A stretch of DNA of 12,617 nt from an uncultured Acidobacteriota bacterium (lineage in GTDB: Bacteria > Acidobacteriota > Thermoanaerobaculia > Gp7-AA8), in NCBI GenBank assembly GCA_946887105.1, contig CAMPKJ010000142.1:1-12617 (forward strand), read 5' to 3'. Positions within the stretch are counted from its first letter, which is position 1. Every line of letters begins with the position of its first letter. Positions 7,442-12,617 of the stretch are shown here, piece after piece. Below the pieces are notes generated by a model. That model was not told the DNA's origin and did not search any database. It saw nothing but the letters and a program-made list of their open reading frames with translations. The position numbers were made by a program, and so were the translations under genes.

Positions 7442-7962
7442 TTGCGTGTGCGGCCATCGCGCTCGCGGCGCATGCGCGCGTCTTCATGACGCAGCAGCAG
7501 GCGCTCGCGAGCGCGTTTCCCGCGGGGACGAAGGTCACGCGCCAGGCGCTGTTCCTCACGCCCGAGCAACGCGCCATGGCGCTGAAAGAGAGCGGGATCG
7601 AGTTCGACGATCGCATGATCGTCCGCTATGTTGGTCGGGTGGCGGGGGGCACGGCGGCCGATCGCGTGATCGGCTACGCGTACTTCGATACGCATCGCGT
7701 GCGCACGCTGCCCGAGACGATCATGATCGTGGTCACGCCGGACGCGAAGGTGCAGAAGATCGAGATCCTGTCGTTCGACGAGCCGCCCGAGTATCAGCCG
7801 AAGCCGCGCTGGATCGATCAGTTCCGCGGACGCAAGCTCGATGACGACCTCTCGCTCAAGCGCGCCATCCGGCCGATCACCGGCGCGAGTCTGAGCGGCC
7901 GCGCGATCGTGAACGCATCGCGAAAAGTGCTGGCGCTGCATCGCGCCATCGGAAATCCATGA
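7363..7962 (+). CDS. FMN_bind-domain protein, predicted covalently flavinylated and exported
   Basis: An open frame of 199 residues. Residues 20-38 look like a signal peptide (RRR, then LHLLVACAAIALA, AHA cleavage site). About 85-190 match the FMN_bind domain (DRVIGYAYFDTHRVR, then ETIMIVVTPDAKVQKIEIL). It ends in PITGASLSGRAIV, where Thr173 fits the [S/T]GA[T/S] flavinylation motif recognised by ApbE. The start is uncertain. The only ATG upstream of the signal-like segment is at 7363, which overlaps the porin gene by 79 bases; the next in-frame ATG, at 7486, would lose the export signal. No GTG or TTG lies in frame between them. The stop overlaps the next ATG (ATGA at 7959-7962). It probably carries electrons in the periplasm between the membrane cytochrome and an acceptor. 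Confidence 0.82.
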   Translation: MGLPEHRQRSGHGARPVEHRRRLHLLVACAAIALAAHARVFMTQQQALASAFPAGTKVTRQALFLTPEQRAMALKESGIEFDDRMIVRYVGRVAGGTAADRVIGYAYFDTHRVRTLPETIMIVVTPDAKVQKIEILSFDEPPEYQPKPRWIDQFRGRKLDDDLSLKRAIRPITGASLSGRAIVNASRKVLALHRAIGNP

Positions 7963-8372
7963 GTAGGCTTCAACTCCTGTGGCTGCACGTTTCGGTCGCG
8001 CTGACGGCGGCCACAGGAGTCGTGTTCGCGGTGATGAAGTACTTTCTCGAGAGCACCGACGAGTTCGCGGTGGCCAACCATCCGCTGCAACCGCACATGC
8101 TGGCCGCGCACGTCGTGATCGCGCCGGTTGCGCTGTTCGTGCTCGGCTGGACGTTTTCGAATCACATGCTGCCGAAGTACCGCTTCAGCGACGAGCATCG
8201 CAAGAGCGGCGTCTCGTCGATGCTGTTGCTGGTGCCGATGACGCTGTCCGGATATCTGCTGCAGATCGCGACGAACGAAACACTGCGCGAGGCCATGGCC
8301 GTGACGCACTGGATCTCATCGGGATTGTTCGTGCTCGGCTACGCCGTGCACTTAGTGGAGTGTAAACGGTGA
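7959..8372 (+). CDS. Four-helix cytochrome-b-like membrane protein (DUF4405-like)
   Basis: A 137-residue integral membrane protein with four hydrophobic helices at about 5-27, 46-66, 84-104 and 113-133. Histidines sit in or beside helices 1, 2 and 4 (His10, His46, His51, His117, His131), the arrangement expected for b-type heme ligation in small cytochrome-b or DUF4405-type proteins. Such proteins are known to pair with FMN_bind proteins in extracytosolic electron transfer, passing electrons from quinol to the flavin. The ATG overlaps the FMN_bind stop, and no other start is near. The last six codons (VECKR and stop) lie inside the large palindrome at 8352-8518, so the C-terminus may have been rewritten by that element. 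The heme and quinone roles are inferred from family, not seen directly. Confidence 0.75.
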   Translation: MSRLQLLWLHVSVALTAATGVVFAVMKYFLESTDEFAVANHPLQPHMLAAHVVIAPVALFVLGWTFSNHMLPKYRFSDEHRKSGVSSMLLLVPMTLSGYLLQIATNETLREAMAVTHWISSGLFVLGYAVHLVECKR

Positions 8373-8518
8373 ATCGGTACCACCTGGCTTGGTCTCGACG
8401 CCGTGAGCTTCGTTGCGCCTTCTCGACATAGTCACCGCTATGCCTGCGTCGGCGCGCCTCGCTCACGACGCCGATCCCGGCGCCATCTGGTCCCGATTCA
8501 CCGTTTACACTCCACTAG
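8352..8518. repeat. 167-bp imperfect palindrome between convergent genes
   Basis: Arms 8352-8419 and 8451-8518 (68 bases each) are inverted copies. The outer 25 bp (8353-8377/8493-8517) pair perfectly; inner pairing includes 8402-8408/8461-8467. The 31-base apical part holds its own small stem, CATAG (8427-8431) with CTATG (8438-8442). The left arm contains the last codons and stop of the 7959-8372 gene; the right arm ends exactly on the gltX stop codon (8515-8517). It probably serves as a bidirectional transcript end, and its size and stem suggest an inserted palindromic element. No U-tract is present. Confidence 0.85.
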
Positions 8519-9939
8519 TTCTGGGGCGTCAGAAGTCGATCGATTAGGCGCTGCAACCGGCGCAGCGTTCGTTCCTTCCCCAACACCACGGCGACGTCGA
8601 AGATCGGCGGCGATGCTCCGCGGCCGGTGAGCGCGAGCCGCAGCGGGTGGATGAGCTTCCCGGCCGATACCCCGCGCGATTCTGCGAGCGTGCGCAGTGC
8701 CTGTTCCGTGTTCGTGACGTCGAACGGCTCCGTCTTCGCGAGCGCATCATGCAGCTCGTTCATGCGGCTGGCGAGATCGTCGCCTTTGATGTGCTTCTTC
8801 ACCGCGTCCGCCTCGTACTCGATGGCCTCGTCGTCCTCGAAGAACGGGGTCATCAGCTCGGCGAGCTCGCGCAGCGTGCGTGCGCGCGTTTTGTTCAACT
8901 CGATGACGGGATGCAGCTCCTCGAGCGTCCGCGCCTGCTCGCCGAGAAATGGCACGAGGTGCGGGTAGATCTCGCCGGCCGGCATGCGCATCAGGTACTG
9001 GCCGTTCATCCACAGCAGCTTCTCGGAGTCGAACACCGCCGGCGCTTTGTTGACGTCGGCGAGATCGAAGAGCTGCTGTGCTTCGGAGGCCGTGATCAGC
9101 TCGCGATCGCCGCCCGGGTTCCATCCGAGGAGCGTGAGGAAGTTGAACAGCGCAGCCGGGACGATGCCGAGGTCGCGATACTCCTCGGCGGACGTCGCGC
9201 CGGTGCGCTTCGAAAGCCGTTTGCGGTCGCTGCCGAGAATCAGCGGCAGGTGCGCGAACACAGGGACGTCCGCGTCGAATGCGCGGAAGAGCACGATGTG
9301 CTTCGGCGTGTTCGAGAGGTGATCGTCGCCGCGCGCGACGTGCGTGATCTCCATGTCGACGTCGTCGACCACGACCGAGAGGTGATAGGTCGGGTTGCCA
9401 TCGGAGCGGATCAAGACGAAGTCGTCGATCAGCTCACCCTCGAACTGCACGTCGCCGCGAATGAGATCGTGAAACTCGATCGGGCCGGGCGAGACCTTGC
9501 AGCGGATCACGTGCGGTGCGTCATCGGGTTGCGGCGCGCCTTCCTCCGCGCGCCTGCGGCAACGGCCCGAGTAGCGATAGGCGTTGCCGCCCTCTTCCGA
9601 CGCGGCGCGCTCCGACTCGAGCTCCTCGACCGTGCAATAGCAGCGGTATGCCTTGCCGCTCGCGACCAGCTCCTCGGCACGCTCGCGATAGCGCGCCAGG
9701 CGATCGCTCTGGTAGACCGGACCTTCGTCCCAATCGATGCCCAGCCATTGCAGCGAGCTGACGATCTGCTCCGCGTGGTGCTGCTTGGAGCGCTCCACGT
9801 CCGTGTCCTCGATGCGCAGCAGCATGCGTCCGCCGAACCGCCGCGCGTGCAGCAGATTGAAGATGGCCGTGCGCGCACCGCCGACGTGCAGGAAACCGGT
9901 GGGCGAAGGAGCGAACCGCAACTTCATCGGACGGGGCAT
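8515..9939 (-). CDS. gltX: Glutamate--tRNA ligase
   Basis: A 474-residue cytoplasmic class I aminoacyl-tRNA synthetase that charges tRNA-Glu (possibly also tRNA-Gln, if the organism uses the amidotransferase route). The HIGH-type motif is in PSPTGFLHVGGAR (HVGG at 18-21), the KMSKS-type motif is KRLSK at 240-244, and the zinc-like insertion has Cys100, Cys102 and Cys127. LRIEDTD (41-47) is also a family hallmark. A full C-terminal anticodon-binding helical domain follows and ends at TPQN. Length is normal for bacterial GltX. The ATG at 9939 is used; a second in-frame ATG four codons later (MKLRFAPSPTG) is equally plausible and closer to family norm. It is transcribed towards the cytochrome operon and divergently from the pseudopilin genes, with only 37 bases between starts. 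Confidence 0.97.
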   Translation of the reverse strand: MPRPMKLRFAPSPTGFLHVGGARTAIFNLLHARRFGGRMLLRIEDTDVERSKQHHAEQIVSSLQWLGIDWDEGPVYQSDRLARYRERAEELVASGKAYRCYCTVEELESERAASEEGGNAYRYSGRCRRRAEEGAPQPDDAPHVIRCKVSPGPIEFHDLIRGDVQFEGELIDDFVLIRSDGNPTYHLSVVVDDVDMEITHVARGDDHLSNTPKHIVLFRAFDADVPVFAHLPLILGSDRKRLSKRTGATSAEEYRDLGIVPAALFNFLTLLGWNPGGDRELITASEAQQLFDLADVNKAPAVFDSEKLLWMNGQYLMRMPAGEIYPHLVPFLGEQARTLEELHPVIELNKTRARTLRELAELMTPFFEDDEAIEYEADAVKKHIKGDDLASRMNELHDALAKTEPFDVTNTEQALRTLAESRGVSAGKLIHPLRLALTGRGASPPIFDVAVVLGKERTLRRLQRLIDRLLTPQN

Positions 9940-9962
9940 CGGGGGCGGAGTCTAGCAAAGCC

Positions 9963-9968
9963 TACAAT
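9963..9968 (+). promoter_or_regulatory. Possible -10 element for a near-leaderless pseudopilin transcript
   Basis: TACAAT (5 of 6 to the -10 consensus) ends 8 bases before the ATG at 9977, so transcription would start at or within a few bases of the start codon. No convincing -35 lies 16-18 bases upstream, and there is no proper ribosome binding site before the ATG. This spacing is what leaderless genes show. On the other strand, TAGACT (9949-9954 complement) could serve gltX, but its -35 is also unclear. Confidence 0.4.
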
Positions 9969-9976
9969 GTCAGGCC

Positions 9977-10378
9977 ATGCGCGACGAACGCGGATTTTCG
10001 CTGGTCGAAATCATGGCCGCGTTTCTGATCCTGACGTTCGTCATCACCACGTCGCTGTGGGCGTTTCTGGAGCGCAACAAACGGCTGCAGCAAGCCAGCG
10101 AGATCATCCTCGCGTACCAGGCGCTCGCGAATGAGGCGGAGTTCCGGCGGCGGGTGCCCTACCAACAACTGGAAACGGCATCCGACCTGTTCAACGAGAC
10201 CAATCTCGAGTTGCTGGCGCCGCTCGCGCCGTTCAAGGCACGGGTCAAGGTGGAGCTCGTGAAGACCGGCGTCAGGCACGTGACCATGACCGTGCTCTGG
10301 AAGAACGACGAGCGGGAGGCGCGACTGGCGATCATCCGCGTCGACACGGGTGAGCCGCTCGGGAGGACGTTTTTTTGA
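9977..10378 (+). CDS. Type IV pilin-like pseudopilin (PilV/GspI-like)
   Basis: A 133-residue prepilin. The short basic leader MRDERG is followed by FSLVEIMAAFLILTFVITTS: prepilin peptidase would cut after Gly6, Phe7 becomes the methylated first residue, and Glu5 of the mature protein is present. The hydrophobic helix spans about 7-30, then a polar helix and a small strand-rich head. Length and order point to a minor pseudopilin of a type II secretion or type IV pilus system, closest in style to PilV/GspI. It acts in the inner membrane and periplasm as part of a pilus tip or pseudopilus. Its stop overlaps the start of the next gene (TTGA at 10375-10378). No ATPase, secretin or major pilin gene is in the window. 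Confidence 0.85.
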   Translation: MRDERGFSLVEIMAAFLILTFVITTSLWAFLERNKRLQQASEIILAYQALANEAEFRRRVPYQQLETASDLFNETNLELLAPLAPFKARVKVELVKTGVRHVTMTVLWKNDEREARLAIIRVDTGEPLGRTFF

Positions 10379-10896
10379 GGCGCAGCCGCGGATTCACGCT
10401 GCTGGAAGTGGTCATCGCCATGGCCATCTTCGGAGTCTTTCTCATCGTTGCGTTCTCCCTCACCTCGGACATGCGCAAGTGGGAGAAGCGGCAGCCGGTC
10501 AACTTCCTGCGCAATCCGAACGTCATCTCCACGATCGCGCGCATGCGGCGGGACGTGCTCGACATCCGCGTGAACGGCAACGAGCCGGTTTACCTGCTCA
10601 CCCATGATGGCTACGAAATGGGACCGAAGACCCTGATCCTGCAGACCATCCTGGACAACGGGCAGCACGTCATCATCTGGGATCTCTCCGAGCCGGGCGT
10701 GGCACGCCGCCTCGACTACAAAGCCGGTGAAAAGTCCGAGTGGGTTGCGCGCGGATTACCGCCCGATTTCACGGCCGGCGTCGACATCGACGCGGTCGAA
10801 TTCCCGGATCGCGTTTACGGCGTACGCGTCAAAGCGAAGGACAGCAATGGACAACTGGTCATCGATCAGATACTGCAGCCGCGCGCGCACCAGTGA
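10375..10896 (+). CDS. Type IV pilin-like pseudopilin (GspJ/PilW-like)
   Basis: A 173-residue prepilin starting at TTG. The start is supported by GGGAGGA (10361-10367), 7 bases upstream, and by the TTGA overlap with the previous stop. Leader MRRSRG is followed by FTLLEVVIAMAIFGVFLIVA, a textbook prepilin N-terminus with cleavage after Gly6 and Glu at mature position 5. The remaining 140 residues are a strand-rich globular head (THDGYEMGPKTLILQTILD, VIIWDLSEPG, AVEFPDRVYGVRVKAKD). Its larger size and second place in the cluster fit GspJ or PilW, the minor pseudopilins that pair with GspI/GspK or PilV/PilX at the tip. Its 3' end overlaps the next gene by about 50 bases. Confidence 0.85.
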   Translation: MRRSRGFTLLEVVIAMAIFGVFLIVAFSLTSDMRKWEKRQPVNFLRNPNVISTIARMRRDVLDIRVNGNEPVYLLTHDGYEMGPKTLILQTILDNGQHVIIWDLSEPGVARRLDYKAGEKSEWVARGLPPDFTAGVDIDAVEFPDRVYGVRVKAKDSNGQLVIDQILQPRAHQ

Positions 10897-11272
10897 GCGG
10901 GGCTTCGCGCTGGCGATGGCGTTGATCATCGCCACGCTTTACTTCGGCCTGATCGGGCTGATGATGGTCGACGCCTCGCGCGAGCTGGCCGAGGCGCGGC
11001 GGTTTCGCGCGCGCATCGTGGCGTTGACGCTCGCCGAAAACGGCGCGGAGCGCGCGGCGCACATGATGGTGGGCGGAAGTCCGATCCTGACCATCGACGA
11101 AAAGGATTGGCAGGGAACGATCGTCGGGAGGCGCGAGCAGAAGGGCGCCACTTTCAGGATCTTCGCAACCGCCACGGCGACCGGCGTCGTGGAAGCGAAG
11201 GCGGGCGTGGAAGTGGACGGCGTGATCGTCGGGAACACCGTGCGCATCGACTACACGCGCCACACGCAGTGA
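10847..11272 (+). CDS. Pseudopilin-associated PilX/GspK-like protein
   Basis: A 141-residue protein with a basic leader of about 19 residues (MDNWSSIRYCSRARTSERG), then FALAMALIIATLYFGLIGLM, a prepilin-like hydrophobic helix. Mature position 5 is Met rather than Glu; loss of that Glu is known in GspK and PilX-type tip subunits. After the helix come an ARRFRARIVALTLAENGAER helix and a strand-rich domain of about 80 residues, short for GspK, so PilX-like is preferred. ATG 10847 is the only nearby start in frame and overlaps the previous gene by 50 bases. The frame is open further upstream, but that part would be inside the second pseudopilin. The gene is followed 6 bases later by a strong hairpin, which closes the three-gene operon. 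Confidence 0.75.
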   Translation: MDNWSSIRYCSRARTSERGFALAMALIIATLYFGLIGLMMVDASRELAEARRFRARIVALTLAENGAERAAHMMVGGSPILTIDEKDWQGTIVGRREQKGATFRIFATATATGVVEAKAGVEVDGVIVGNTVRIDYTRHTQ

Positions 11273-11278
11273 AGTCAG

Positions 11279-11304
11279 AAGCGGCGGACCGGAGTCCGCC
11301 GCTT
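11279..11304. terminator. Hairpin between convergent genes, probable bidirectional terminator
   Basis: A perfect 11-bp stem (AAGCGGCGGAC, 11279-11289, with 11294-11304) encloses a 4-base loop CGGA. It starts 6 bases after the pseudopilin stop and ends 12 bases before the stop of the minus-strand gene at 11317, so it can serve both. The stem ends in AA/TT but has only a weak T-run downstream (GCGTTT), so intrinsic termination may be partial. Confidence 0.8.
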
Positions 11305-11316
11305 GCGTTTCCGATG

Positions 11317-11586
11317 CTACCTCCGTCCGCGCATCAACCCGGCGCCGATGGCCAGGGCCGCGAGGCCGCCGAGCACCAGGCCGCCGTTGTTGCGTGCGAG
11401 GTTGCGGGCTTTCGACAGATTGATGTTCTTCATCGAGTTGCCGAGCGATCCCATCTTGCTGCGATCGATGCCGAGGCCGCTCAGAATGCCGCCGAGTCCG
11501 CCCGTCTTCTGCCGTTCTGCCACGGGAACTGCATTCTCCGGCTGATACGGATGGAACTGACTGGTAGGATTCACGTTGTCCACCAT
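11317..11586 (-). CDS. Small protein of unknown function with C-terminal membrane helix
   Basis: An 89-residue protein. The ATG at 11586 is chosen over an in-frame TTG just before it, because a strong ribosome binding site AAGGAGG (11595-11601 complement) sits 8 bases upstream. Residues 1-25 are polar and disordered-looking (Asn/Pro/Gln-rich), 28-40 are Gly/Leu-rich (GGLGGILSGLGI), 41-67 are basic and polar, and 69-85 (LVLGGLAALAIGAGLM) form one Gly/Ala-rich membrane helix ending in RGRR. With a positive C-terminus, the tail is most likely cytoplasmic. I do not recognise the family. The helix resembles glycine-zipper segments. It is divergent from the small gene at 11669 and convergent with the pseudopilins. 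Confidence 0.65.
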   Translation of the reverse strand: MVDNVNPTSQFHPYQPENAVPVAERQKTGGLGGILSGLGIDRSKMGSLGNSMKNINLSKARNLARNNGGLVLGGLAALAIGAGLMRGRR

Positions 11587-11604
11587 CAAGGAGTCCTCCT
11601 TAGT

Positions 11605-11633
11605 GTTATCTGTAGTTGCTAAGAGGGTGCCAA
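11605..11633 (-). promoter_or_regulatory. Candidate promoter for the 89-residue membrane protein gene
   Basis: On the minus strand, TTGGCA (11628-11633) is 17 bases from GATAAC (11605-11610), giving 5 of 6 and 4 of 6 consensus matches with ideal spacing. The expected start, near 11598, would fall inside the ribosome binding site, which weakens the call. Confidence 0.3.
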
Positions 11634-11668
11634 GTGGAACGAAATCAAGCGGTTAGGTGAGGTGAGTG

Positions 11669-11857
11669 ATGGCTGGTACTCCACGGGAACACATCAAGGA
11701 CAAAGGCTTCTGGGACGGCGGCTCGGCCAGTCACGGCAAGAGCGGCGAGACCGCAGGCCGCACCAGCGGGTTTCCCGGCGTGCGCAAGCCGACGCGCGTG
11801 GGCATCCGCACCGATCTCGAGTTCCCCGAAGAAACGAAGGTTCCGAAGACGAAGTAA
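11669..11857 (+). CDS. Small hydrophilic protein of unknown function
   Basis: A 62-residue soluble protein from ATG 11669, with GAGGT seven to eight bases upstream; a GTG three bases earlier is in frame but less likely. The composition is Gly/Lys/Thr-rich and charged, with no signal peptide, membrane helix or Cys pair: MAGTPREHIKDKGFWDGG, then SASHGKSGETAGRTSGFPG, then a Val/Arg-rich section and an acidic LEFPEETK before a Lys-rich end. It looks largely disordered. I do not recognise the family. It lies 48 bases before the ECF sigma gene on the same strand and could share its transcript, and it starts 82 bases from the divergent small membrane gene. The good ribosome binding site is the main sign that it is real. 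Confidence 0.55.
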   Translation: MAGTPREHIKDKGFWDGGSASHGKSGETAGRTSGFPGVRKPTRVGIRTDLEFPEETKVPKTK

Positions 11858-11905
11858 ATCCGACTCGCGAATTGCGTCGTACACTCTACGCATCGCCGAA
11901 AGTCG

Positions 11906-12472
11906 ATGAGCTCGAGCGCAACTTCAGCAGCGCTGCTTCCTGCGGTGGCACAGGGAAACGTCTCCGCCTTCGAGGAGCTGTATGACCGCTATGCATCGAC
12001 GGTCTACGGGCTCCTGCTGCGCATTCTCGCCAATCCCGACGATGCGCAGGAAGTGCTGCAGGAGACGTTCGTCAAGGCGTGGACGAGCGCGGGGATGTTC
12101 GACGCGGTGCGCGGCACCGAAGTGGCGTGGCTGATCTCCATCGCGCGCAGCCGCGGCATCGACCGCCTCCGCTCGCGCCGCACGCGCGCCGATCGCGAAG
12201 ATGAAGCGGGACGGGAGATGTCGGTGTTCTCGTCGTTCGTCGAGAGCGCGAAAGGCGCCGACGAAGCCATCCAGTCGGAAGAACGCCGCGCCGTCCGCGG
12301 CGCACTCTCCGAGCTTCCCGAAGCGCAGCGCATCGCGTTGGAGCTCGCCTACTTCGAAGGACTCTCCCAGACCGAGATCGCCGCGCGCCTCAGCCAGCCG
12401 CTGGGAACGATCAAAACGCGCATGCAGCTCGGGATGAAGAAGATGCGGGAGCGGTTGAGCGCGTACGCGTGA
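11906..12472 (+). CDS. ECF-family RNA polymerase sigma factor (SigK/RpoE-like)
   Basis: A 188-residue sigma-70 family protein of group IV. Region 2 spans about residues 20-92: AFEELYDRYASTVYGLLLRI, the core-binding DAQEVLQETFVKAW, then AWLISIARSRGIDRLRSRR, which reads the -10 element. After a linker, region 4 (about 132-185) has the helix-turn-helix LSQTEIAARLSQPLGTIKTRM that reads the -35. There is no region 1.1 or 3, and no C-terminal extension. Such factors direct stress or envelope regulons and are usually held by an anti-sigma factor encoded next door. Here no anti-sigma gene follows in the 145 bases left in the window, where a tandem repeat lies instead. The ATG at 11906 has only a weak binding site (GAAAG). 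No matching autoregulated promoter is clear upstream. Confidence 0.92.
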   Translation: MSSSATSAALLPAVAQGNVSAFEELYDRYASTVYGLLLRILANPDDAQEVLQETFVKAWTSAGMFDAVRGTEVAWLISIARSRGIDRLRSRRTRADREDEAGREMSVFSSFVESAKGADEAIQSEERRAVRGALSELPEAQRIALELAYFEGLSQTEIAARLSQPLGTIKTRMQLGMKKMRERLSAYA

Positions 12473-12494
12473 GGAGTGTCAAAGTCCCGAGAGC

Positions 12495-12526
12495 AGTCTT
12501 AGAGTCTTAGAGTCGTAGAGTCTTAG
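12495..12526. repeat. 8-bp tandem repeat (4 copies)
   Basis: Four contiguous copies of AGTCTTAG (12495-12502, 12503-12510, 12511-12518, 12519-12526); the third reads AGTCGTAG. It begins 23 bases after the sigma-factor stop. Flanking AGAGC (12490-12494) and GCTCT (12531-12535) form a short inverted repeat around the array. The rest of the segment to 12617 holds no supported gene or RNA. Confidence 0.9.
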
Positions 12527-12617
12527 GGAAGCTCTGATCAACCTGTGAAACGGATCAACTTCAACAACTTCGTCTAGCGGTGCGGCGCAGCGACGCGATG
12601 TTTTGCGTTGGTTTGCT

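Noticed and set aside
7435..7455. A lipobox-like LVAC in the FMN_bind N-terminus
   Set aside because: The hydrophobic stretch continues past the Cys to an AHA site, and only a few hydrophobic residues precede it, so ordinary signal peptidase cleavage is more likely.
8403..8630. A small plus-strand open frame downstream of the cytochrome-like gene
   Set aside because: It lies mostly in the palindrome and then antisense to the gltX 3' end; the Ser/Arg-rich product is explained by the repeat.
8647..10134. A 495-residue open frame on the plus strand across gltX
   Set aside because: Antisense shadow of gltX: low-complexity Arg/Val/Glu composition and no motif, while gltX on the minus strand is unambiguous.
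11636..11640. GGAAC as an ECF-type -35 for the small gene at 11669
   Set aside because: No matching -10 (TCTGA or GTC type) lies about 16 bases downstream; one pentamer alone is not evidence.
12545..12577. A 10-residue open frame (GTG to TAG) after the tandem repeat, checked as an anti-sigma gene start
   Set aside because: Too short, ends at 12577, with no binding site; no anti-sigma features are visible before the window ends.

Overview
The window is a gene-dense, high-GC bacterial chromosome segment from a Gram-negative organism. Supporting signs are an outer-membrane barrel protein with a C-terminal Phe, type IV-like pseudopilins and secreted periplasmic proteins. Gene style resembles Acidobacteriota (possibly Thermoanaerobaculia-like): an ITGFNTD-type orphan protein, a large phosphodiesterase-TPR protein, an ECF sigma factor and long intergenic palindromes. 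That placement is inference; no rRNA or other taxonomic marker is present.

Layout. (1) 12-1188 (+): a hotdog acyl-CoA thioesterase and an unrecognised conserved-looking protein. (2) 1195-1360: a large imperfect palindrome that contains the apparent ATG of the next gene. (3) 1393-3807 (+): a membrane-anchored SPFH-like / alkaline-phosphatase-superfamily / TPR fusion, in which one usual metal-ligand Asp reads as Ala. (4) 3813-3952: an octamer repeat cluster, then a TTGACA promoter and a 7-1-7 Fur-box palindrome. (5) 3967-8372 (+): a tightly packed six-gene operon of Fur regulator, FTR1 iron permease, ApbE flavin transferase, outer-membrane porin-like protein, FMN_bind protein with a flavinylation motif, and a four-helix cytochrome-b-like membrane protein. 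(6) 8352-8518: a second large palindrome between this operon and convergent gltX (8515-9939, -). (7) 9977-11272 (+): three overlapping pseudopilin genes with a possible near-leaderless promoter, closed by a hairpin. (8) 11317-11857: two divergent small genes of unknown function. (9) 11906-12472 (+): an ECF sigma factor, followed by an 8-bp tandem repeat.

The main system is the Fur-headed operon. Known family roles suggest this model: iron scarcity lifts Fur repression, the porin-like protein lets iron through the outer membrane, ApbE attaches FMN to the periplasmic FMN_bind protein, the cytochrome-b-like protein passes quinol electrons to that flavin, and the flavin reduces Fe(III) (or reductively releases it from a chelate) for import by FTR1. 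EfeO and EfeB, the usual FTR1 partners, are absent from the window. Gene order, overlaps and the operator are read from sequence; the electron and iron route is a hypothesis.
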